From Enterobacteriaceae bacterium UBA3516 (GTDB lineage: Bacteria > Pseudomonadota > Gammaproteobacteria > Enterobacterales > Enterobacteriaceae), in assembly GCA_002377245.1 (NCBI GenBank), contig DFPL01000095.1, positions 1 through 22,147 on the forward strand: a stretch of DNA of 22,147 bases, in the 5' to 3' direction. Within the stretch, counting starts at the first letter, position 1. Each line of letters starts with the position of its first letter. Both the position numbers and the translations under genes were made by a program. This document shows, piece after piece, positions 1-5,442 of this stretch. The notes beneath the pieces are model-generated. The model made no database searches. It was not told where the DNA came from and saw only the letters and a program-made list of their open reading frames with translations.

Positions 1-815
1 CCTTCGGCAATGGCGCGGATGCGCGGCTCAAGCGCCAGCACCTCTTCGCGGGTATGGGCGCGAATGTAGTAGTGGGCGGAAGCGTATTCCGGGATCACGT
101 TTGGAGCCTGACCGCCGTTAGTGATAATGCCGTGGACGCGAATCCCGTCCGGCAACTGCTGGCGCAGCACGCTGATGCCGTTGTAGAGCAGGACCAGCGC
201 ATCCAGCGCGTTGACCCCTTTGTGCGGCGAGCTCCCCGCATGGGAAGGCTTACCGTAGAAATGGAAATAGAGATGATTGTTGGCCAGCGACGGGCCGGAA
301 AGGCGGGTTTTGCCTGCCGGATGCACCATCAGTGCGACATCAACATCATCAAGGAAGCCATGCTCAACAAAGCGGGCTTTCACGTTACCGTTCGCGCCGC
401 CTTTACCGCGCAGTCCACCCTCTTCCGCCGGAGTGCCAAGCACCACCACTTTACCGCCGGTCTGATCCAGCACCTGACTTAAGGCTACCGCCGCCGCAAT
501 GCTGGTGACGCCAATGATGTTGTGCCCGCAGGCGTGACCAATGTCGATCAGCGCATCGTATTCCGCCAGATACGCAATGGTTGGCCCCGGTTTACCGCTC
601 TCTTTGACGGCGTAAAAGGCGGTCTCGTGCCCGGCGACGTTGGAGGTCACGGTAAAGCCATGCTTCTCCAGCAGTTGGGTCAGCACCCCGTTGGCGTAAT
701 ACTCGTTATTCCCGGTTTCGGGATGGGCATGAATATCTTTGGCTATTGCCACATACTCGTCGCGGTGCTGATGAATGCTCTCTTCCAGACGGTCTCGTAA
801 TTCGCTCGTGCTCAT
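1..815 (-). CDS. M20-family amidohydrolase (C-terminus cut by window edge)
   Basis: This is a zinc-dependent M20 peptidase/amidohydrolase of the HmrA/AbgB-like group (M20D), which cleaves amide bonds of N-acyl amino acids or small peptides in the cytoplasm. About 271 residues are present; the family is usually about 390-440, so the end lies beyond base 1. Visible motifs are a GHACGH metal motif (residues 93-98), the catalytic-base/metal EEGG motif (131-134), MVHP (163-166), and SHAG (191-194), where the lid domain begins. The ATG at 815 is preceded by GAGGTGG at good spacing. It is the last visible gene of the operon, 54 bp after the ABC ATPase. Inference: it could free an amino acid from an N-acylated or peptide form brought in by the transporter. 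The family assignment is firm; the substrate is unknown. Confidence 0.88.
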   Translation of the reverse strand, partial: MSTSELRDRLEESIHQHRDEYVAIAKDIHAHPETGNNEYYANGVLTQLLEKHGFTVTSNVAGHETAFYAVKESGKPGPTIAYLAEYDALIDIGHACGHNIIGVTSIAAAVALSQVLDQTGGKVVVLGTPAEEGGLRGKGGANGNVKARFVEHGFLDDVDVALMVHPAGKTRLSGPSLANNHLYFHFYGKPSHAGSSPHKGVNALDALVLLYNGISVLRQQLPDGIRVHGIITNGGQAPNVIPEYASAHYYIRAHTREEVLALEPRIRAIAE

Positions 816-846
816 TGCTTCCACCTCAGTAATGACAGTTGATTCA

Positions 847-862
847 TTCCCGACACCGGGAA
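847..862 (-). other. small intercistronic hairpin
   Basis: A perfect 6-bp inverted repeat, TTCCCG/CGGGAA with a 4-base loop, lies in the 54-bp gap between the ABC ATPase and the M20 hydrolase gene. No T-run follows on the minus strand, so it is not a convincing terminator. It could slow RNA decay or set the relative output of the last gene. Confidence 0.35.
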
Positions 863-869
863 CAGGGAG

Positions 870-1646
870 TTAACCTAAATGACGCTTCGCCTCCTGGCGG
901 ACGCGGTGTAAAACGTGCTGCTTGATTTCACCGTAACGCGGGTGCTCCGCCAGCGTTTCGATATCGCGCTCGCGGCCAAAGGGCAGGACAATCTCTTCGA
1001 CAATTTTTCCCGGTTTGGCCGACATCACCAGAATGCGGTCGGCCAGAAACAGTGCTTCTTCCACATCGTGGGTGACGAACAGCAGCGTGGTGCCGGTCGT
1101 CAGCCAGGCTTCACGCAGCAGCTCCTGCATCATCAAGCGGGTTTGTGCATCCAGTGCGCCAAAGGGTTCATCCAGCAGCAGCACTTCTGGCCCCGGCAGC
1201 CAGGCGCGGGCCAGCGCCACACGCTGCTTCATGCCCCCGGAAAGCTGCCACGGCGCATGCTGCTCAAAGCCTTTCAGGCCCACGCGGTTCAGCCAGTCCT
1301 GCGCCCGCGCATTGACCTCTTCTTTTTGATAGCGGCCCAGGCGCGGGCCAAAGGTGACGTTATCCAGCACCGACAGCCACGGGAACAGATTCGGCTGCTG
1401 GAAAATCATGCCGCGCTCCGGCCCCGGCTGCCGCACCGGTTTTCCGCTCGCCAGCACGCGGCCGCTGTCCGGTTTGGTAAACCCGGCGACCAGGTTGAGA
1501 ATGGTGGATTTGCCGCAGCCCGACGGGCCTAACAGCACGACAAACTCCCCTTTATCGAGGGTGAGATCTATCCCCTCCAGCACCGTAAACGGCTGCGGTT
1601 TAGCCGCAAACGAGAGGGAGACATTTTCAAGCGCGATGGCACTCAT
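870..1646 (-). CDS. Taurine/sulfonate-type ABC transporter, ATP-binding subunit (TauB/SsuB-like)
   Basis: This is the ATPase that powers import by the neighbouring permease at the cytoplasmic face of the inner membrane. It has 258 residues, close to E. coli TauB (255). All ABC motifs are visible: Walker A GPSGCGKST (40-48), Q-loop FQQP (82-85), signature LSGGM (135-139), Walker B LLLDE (156-160) followed by PFGALD, and the switch THD. The frame opens further upstream, but the start at 1646 is chosen because the permease stop and this ATG share one base (TAATG) and a GGGGAAAG ribosome site precedes it. The family of taurine, alkanesulfonate and nitrate importers is clear; the exact substrate is not. 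Confidence 0.92.
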   Translation of the reverse strand: MSAIALENVSLSFAAKPQPFTVLEGIDLTLDKGEFVVLLGPSGCGKSTILNLVAGFTKPDSGRVLASGKPVRQPGPERGMIFQQPNLFPWLSVLDNVTFGPRLGRYQKEEVNARAQDWLNRVGLKGFEQHAPWQLSGGMKQRVALARAWLPGPEVLLLDEPFGALDAQTRLMMQELLREAWLTTGTTLLFVTHDVEEALFLADRILVMSAKPGKIVEEIVLPFGRERDIETLAEHPRYGEIKQHVLHRVRQEAKRHLG

Positions 1647-2416
1647 TATTCTTTCCCCGCCCATGGGACAAACAGACGTTGCAGCCCCAGCAGTAATAAA
1701 TCCAACAGATACCCCGTCCCGCCCAAGAGCAGGATGCCGAGCATGACGATATCGGTACGTAAATAAGAGCTGGCGTTAATCACCATCCAGCCGAGGCCTG
1801 AACTGGCGGCGACCATCTCAGCGGCAATCAACGAGGTCCAGCCAATACCAATAGAGAGCCTGACGGTGGTAAAGAGATCCGGCAGGGCATCCGGCAGCAC
1901 CACGCGCAGGAAAATCTGCCCTTTGGTGGCGCCCAGCGTTTGCGCGACCCGTATGCGTGCCCGACCAATCCGCTCCACCGCCGCCGACGCCCCCACCACC
2001 ACACTCAGGAAGGTGGCGATAAAGATCAGGAAGAATTTCGACGCTTCCCCTATCCCCAGCCAGACCACGGCCAGCGGGATCAGCGCGATTTTCGGTAACG
2101 GGCGCAGGAACTGCACAAACGGGTTAAGCACCGCGGACAAACCGGGCGACAGCCCCATCAGCAGTCCGAGCGGGATACCCAGCACAATCGCGACCGCAAA
2201 GGCGCTCAGCGCACGGGCCAGGCTCACCGCCACATGCTGCCAGAGCGGGACCTGGCGGTAACCGTCCGCCAGCAGCTCTTCAGCCGTCAGGCCAATATCG
2301 GTGAGTGATGGCAGTAACAGCGGGTCCACCCATTGCCGGGTGGCCGCCAGTTGCCAGAGCGCGAAGAAAACCGCCACCGAAAACACGCTGATGGCGATAT
2401 GCTGACCTACTTTCAT
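1646..2416 (-). CDS. Taurine/sulfonate-type ABC transporter, permease (TauC/SsuC-like)
   Basis: This is an integral inner-membrane permease of the BPD-transport family, 256 residues long with about six hydrophobic segments; the first is near residues 7-25. The cytoplasmic EAA loop that docks on the ATPase is seen as AQTLGATKGQIF followed by LRVVLPDALPDL, about residues 158-180. The ATG overlaps the binding-protein stop codon (ATGA), and its own stop overlaps the ATPase start (TAATG), so the three transporter genes are translationally coupled. It is closest in pattern to TauC and SsuC. It probably forms a homodimer, since only one permease gene is present. Confidence 0.92.
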   Translation of the reverse strand: MKVGQHIAISVFSVAVFFALWQLAATRQWVDPLLLPSLTDIGLTAEELLADGYRQVPLWQHVAVSLARALSAFAVAIVLGIPLGLLMGLSPGLSAVLNPFVQFLRPLPKIALIPLAVVWLGIGEASKFFLIFIATFLSVVVGASAAVERIGRARIRVAQTLGATKGQIFLRVVLPDALPDLFTTVRLSIGIGWTSLIAAEMVAASSGLGWMVINASSYLRTDIVMLGILLLGGTGYLLDLLLLGLQRLFVPWAGKE

Positions 2417-3414
2417 TTTGCCGCCGCTTCCCGGATGTAACGGGAATCAATCGCCGTGTCCCAGTTGTCCGGGATATCCTGCTTACGAATTTCGCCAATG
2501 CCTGCGAGGAAGTTAGAGGTTTTAGTCAGCGCCTTGCCGATACCGCTATGGGTGGTGTCCGTGCCGTTACCCAGCCAGGCCGCAGTGCCCTGCTCAGCAA
2601 GCGTTGGGTACTCCAGCCCGCCCAGCGTATTGGCAGCGGTGGTGACCGGTGCGCCCACTTCTTTCGCAACGATGGCGGCAGCGCTTTCCGGGTCTTTCTT
2701 AAACTCGTCGACTTTCTGCTGATGCACGCGCAGGAAGGCGCTTACTGCTTCCGGGTACTGTTCGGCAAAGGCCTTGCGTACCACGTAGTTGTTGTAAATC
2801 AGGTAACCATCTTTCTGCAGATCTTTGGTGGCAAAGACCTGATGGCCGCCGGAGGATTCCAGCTCCTGCGCAAAGGGGGCCCAGACGTACCCTGCGTCAA
2901 TATCGCCGCGTTTCCACGCCGCCACCATCTCTGCCGGGCGCAAAGGCAACAGCGTTATTTTGCTGCGATCGAGTTTATTGACGCTGATTGCCGCTTCCAG
3001 AGCATAAGCCGCCGTAGAATTTGGCGGATAGGCCACGCGCTTCCCTTCAATATCTTTAATCGTGTTGATGCCGTCTTTGCCAATTAAACGTTCATAGCTG
3101 GCAATGACGCCTGAGACGCCAATAATTTCCACAGGCAATTTGCGGACAATACCTGCGGTTGCCGGACTGGAGCCAAAATTGGCAATATCAATCGCATTGC
3201 TGGCGAAATAATTAAGGGCATCGGCACCGGACGCAAATTGCACCCACTTCACCTGGCTGTGTAAGGTTTTATCTAAAGAGCCGTCGGCTTTGGCGAGCAT
3301 TAATACCTGCGAGCCGCCGCTATAAGCCACGCGGACTTCAGGAGGATTGGCGGCCATACTGATATTGGCCCACAGGCTGCCTGCGGCGAGTAATATTCCG
3401 AGCGTTTTTTTCAT
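2413..3414 (-). CDS. Taurine/sulfonate-type ABC transporter, periplasmic binding protein (TauA-like)
   Basis: This periplasmic protein captures the ligand and delivers it to the permease. It has 333 residues with a Sec signal peptide: KK, then a hydrophobic stretch, then cleavage probably after Ala21 (SMA|ANPP). The mature part follows the TauA layout: VRVAYSGG near the start, a NFGSSPATAG stretch that matches TauA's NLGSSPLAVA, GKRVAYPPNST, and AAWKRGDIDAGYVWAPF. The start at 3414 is chosen because AAGGA lies 7 bp upstream and the signal peptide begins there; a longer frame to 3474 has neither. The ligand is probably a small sulfonate or sulfur amino acid, judged from the family and the enzymes beside it, but aliphatic compounds without sulfur cannot be excluded. 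Confidence 0.9.
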   Translation of the reverse strand: MKKTLGILLAAGSLWANISMAANPPEVRVAYSGGSQVLMLAKADGSLDKTLHSQVKWVQFASGADALNYFASNAIDIANFGSSPATAGIVRKLPVEIIGVSGVIASYERLIGKDGINTIKDIEGKRVAYPPNSTAAYALEAAISVNKLDRSKITLLPLRPAEMVAAWKRGDIDAGYVWAPFAQELESSGGHQVFATKDLQKDGYLIYNNYVVRKAFAEQYPEAVSAFLRVHQQKVDEFKKDPESAAAIVAKEVGAPVTTAANTLGGLEYPTLAEQGTAAWLGNGTDTTHSGIGKALTKTSNFLAGIGEIRKQDIPDNWDTAIDSRYIREAAAK

Positions 3415-3443
3415 TTGTTTTTCCTTGCGGTAAATGCGCGTCA

Positions 3444-3466
3444 TTTCTCCCGCGACGCAGGAGAAA
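3444..3466 (-). other. Hairpin upstream of the binding-protein gene
   Basis: A 7-bp perfect stem, TTTCTCC (3444-3450) and GGAGAAA (3460-3466), with partial pairing inside the loop, lies in the 75-bp gap between the racemase gene and the binding-protein gene. There is no T-run after it on the minus strand. Inference: such a hairpin could mark a processing point that lets the binding protein be made in excess over the other products. Confidence 0.35.
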
Positions 3467-3489
3467 AGGGTCAATTAAAGCGTGTTGTT

Positions 3490-4215
3490 TTATGCCAGCT
3501 GCGTGAGGCGATAGTCCTGCCAGAGGCGGGAACATCGCTCGGCCAGCGCGCGTGCGGGGTCGTAGGTAAGTGACAGGAACGGTGCATCCACCGCACGCAG
3601 CGCCACCGGGACTTCCGTGCAGGCCAGCACCAGTTGCTGCGCGCCGCGCGCCATCAGCGCCTGCGCCTGCAATGAGAGCAGCTCGCCGCCTTCAGCCAGT
3701 TTGCCGCGCTTCACCGCATAGCAGCCGGGCACAAACCACTCCGCCAGTTCGTCTTCGGTGGGCGTAATGGATTCAATGCCCTGTTCACTGAAACGCTGCT
3801 GAAACCAGCCGGCGTCCAGCGTCCCTTTGGTGGCGATAATGCCGACACGTTCGGGCTTTTTAGCCACCGTTAGCAGCGCATCCAGGGTGGCATCTACGAT
3901 GTGCAAAATGGGCGCATCGCTGGCGGCGCGGAGCTGCGGATACCAGTGGTGTGCGGTATTGCAGGGGATAGCGATATGGCTCGCCCCCGCCTGATTCAGT
4001 TTTTCAATGCCCTCAAGCAGTTGAGGCAATGGCGACGGGCCAACCCCAGCCAGCGCTTTTTGCCGGTCGGCGATTTGCGGCACGTTCCACACCACCGATG
4101 GCAGGTGATGCTGATCGCTCTGCGCCGGGGTGACGTCGAGCAATTGGTGCTGAAAATCAAGGGTGGCGAGCGGCCCCATGCCGCCCAGCACACCAAGCAA
4201 GAAGGGCTTAGCCAT
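3490..4215 (-). CDS. Aspartate/glutamate racemase family protein
   Basis: A PLP-independent racemase of the Asp/Glu/hydantoin superfamily, 241 residues. It uses two cysteines to invert an amino-acid alpha carbon. Both are present: Cys85 in IPCNTAHH and Cys199 in LACTEVP. The GGMGPLATLDF segment near the N-terminus is typical of this family. It overlaps the upstream PLP-enzyme gene by 8 bp. An in-frame ATG at 4224 would add three residues; GGAGG sits 3 bp before that one and 12 bp before the one at 4215, so the start is not certain. In this operon it may interconvert D and L forms of the substrate of the adjacent lyase. Its actual substrate is not shown by the sequence. Confidence 0.87.
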   Translation of the reverse strand: MAKPFLLGVLGGMGPLATLDFQHQLLDVTPAQSDQHHLPSVVWNVPQIADRQKALAGVGPSPLPQLLEGIEKLNQAGASHIAIPCNTAHHWYPQLRAASDAPILHIVDATLDALLTVAKKPERVGIIATKGTLDAGWFQQRFSEQGIESITPTEDELAEWFVPGCYAVKRGKLAEGGELLSLQAQALMARGAQQLVLACTEVPVALRAVDAPFLSLTYDPARALAERCSRLWQDYRLTQLA

Positions 4216-5224
4216 GACGAGCATGCGCCTCCAGCACCTGGCGATAGCCAAACAGGCCAACGGAACCACCGGTGTGGATAAACACCACGTTCTCATCCTT
4301 ACGGAAATGGCCTTTACGAATCAGATCGATAAGCCCGGCAGCCCCTTTCCCGGAATAGACCGGATCCAGCAGAATGCCTTCGTGACGCGCAAAGAGGGTC
4401 AGCGCCTCCAGCATACTCTCGGTCGGCAGACCGTAGCCGTCACCGACGTAATCGCTGTTCGCCACCACCGCCTCACGCGGCAGCTCACCCGGCACACCCA
4501 GCAATGCCAGGGTGCGTGAAGCCAGATTCCAGACGTTCTCTTCCTGTTTTGCCCTGGGTGCGCGAACGCTTATCCCCAGCACCGGCACCTGGCTGTGCGT
4601 TGCGGTAAACCCGGCGACCAGCCCGGCCTGGGTACCGGTGCTGCCGGTGGCGTGCACCACATGGTCAATACGCAAACGTAACTGCGAAGATTGATAGAGG
4701 AGCTCTTCGGCGCAGGCGACGTAGCCCAGCGCACCAATCGGGTTAGACCCACCGCCAGGGATGATGTAGGGGTTATGCCCTTGTTCACGCAGCGTCGCAG
4801 CATACTCCTCCATCGCCTGCTGCATGTCGGTGCCGCCCGGCAGATGCGCGACAATTTCGCCCCCCAGCAAATCATCCAACAGGACGTTGCCGGAGCGCTG
4901 GTAATCTTCACCAAAATCAGTGACCCGTTTTTCCAGCAACACTTTCGCGGCCAGCCCCAATTTTGCCGCCCCGGCAATGGTCTGGCGCACATGGTTAGAT
5001 TGCGTTGCGCCCTGGGTAATAATAACGTCGGCTTTTTTCTCCAGCGCATCGGCCAGCAGGAATTCCAGTTTGCGGGTTTTATTTCCGCCGCTGGCAAGCC
5101 CCGTTGCATCATCACGCTTGATCCATATTTTGGGACCACCGAGCAAGGCAGTGAGATTATTTAATGGCTCCAGCGGAGTAGGAAAATGGCCGAGTGACAG
5201 TCGGGGAAAACGCGCCAGGTGCAT
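4208..5224 (-). CDS. PLP-dependent D-cysteine desulfhydrase / L-cysteate sulfo-lyase family enzyme
   Basis: A fold-type II PLP enzyme of the ACC deaminase/D-cysteine desulfhydrase family, 338 residues. It contains FPTPLEPLNN, IKRDD, the PLP-lysine motif GGNKTRKLEFL (Lys49), QSNHVRQT, the phosphate-binding TGSTGTQAGL, and a C-terminal FIHTGGSVGLFGY. Family members release H2S or sulfite, plus pyruvate and ammonia, from D-cysteine (DcyD) or L-cysteate (CuyA). From memory of the families, details such as GPKIWIKRDD and IPGGGSNPIGALGYV look at least as close to CuyA as to E. coli DcyD, and the neighbouring sulfonate-type importer favours cysteate. AAGGAG lies 7 bp before the ATG at 5224, so this start is preferred over the longer frame to 5275. 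It is the first gene of the operon. Confidence 0.85.
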   Translation of the reverse strand: MHLARFPRLSLGHFPTPLEPLNNLTALLGGPKIWIKRDDATGLASGGNKTRKLEFLLADALEKKADVIITQGATQSNHVRQTIAGAAKLGLAAKVLLEKRVTDFGEDYQRSGNVLLDDLLGGEIVAHLPGGTDMQQAMEEYAATLREQGHNPYIIPGGGSNPIGALGYVACAEELLYQSSQLRLRIDHVVHATGSTGTQAGLVAGFTATHSQVPVLGISVRAPRAKQEENVWNLASRTLALLGVPGELPREAVVANSDYVGDGYGLPTESMLEALTLFARHEGILLDPVYSGKGAAGLIDLIRKGHFRKDENVVFIHTGGSVGLFGYRQVLEAHARHG

Positions 5225-5266
5225 GGGGTGACTCCTTGCTAAATAAGCGAATAGCTGATGCAAGTC

Positions 5267-5272
5267 ACTATA
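5267..5272 (-). promoter_or_regulatory. Candidate -10 of the PLP-enzyme/transporter operon promoter
   Basis: On the minus strand TATAGT, preceded by TGTG, lies about 43 bp upstream of the first ATG of the operon, inside the AT-rich gap 5225-5389. No good -35 hexamer sits 17 bp further upstream (TTAGCC at best), which fits a promoter that needs an activator. CysB/Cbl sites are too degenerate to call by eye. Nothing else was recognised in this gap. Confidence 0.35.
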
Positions 5273-5389
5273 CACATCTGGTTCTGGCGGCTAATCACCA
5301 ATAATAAATATCGATTTTCACAATTTAGCTAAGTAGGAAAATAACCGTCCGGAGGGCTATATCTATTACGTGCAGGAATATATTACGTT

Positions 5390-5425
5390 AAAAAAGAATA
5401 ACCCCTCTGCATGGAGAGGGGTTAT
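5390..5425 (-). terminator. Rho-independent terminator of rnr
   Basis: A perfect 11-bp inverted repeat, ATAACCCCTCT (5398-5408) and its complement (5415-5425), with a 6-base loop. It is followed on the minus strand by TC and a run of six T. It begins 18 bp after the rnr stop codon and insulates rnr from the accessory operon downstream. Confidence 0.88.
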
Positions 5426-5442
5426 GAGTCGATATTTGCGGG

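Noticed and set aside
847..862. Terminator between the ABC ATPase and M20 genes
   Set aside because: The 6-bp stem has no T-run after it on the transcribed strand; it is kept only as a hairpin.
3415..3474. Upstream extension of the binding-protein gene
   Set aside because: It would place 20 residues before a clear signal peptide and skips the good ribosome site before 3414.
4273..4281. Perfect DnaA box (TGTGGATAA) inside the PLP-lyase gene
   Set aside because: A single box with no companions, lying in codons for the conserved FIHTGGS motif; most likely coincidence.
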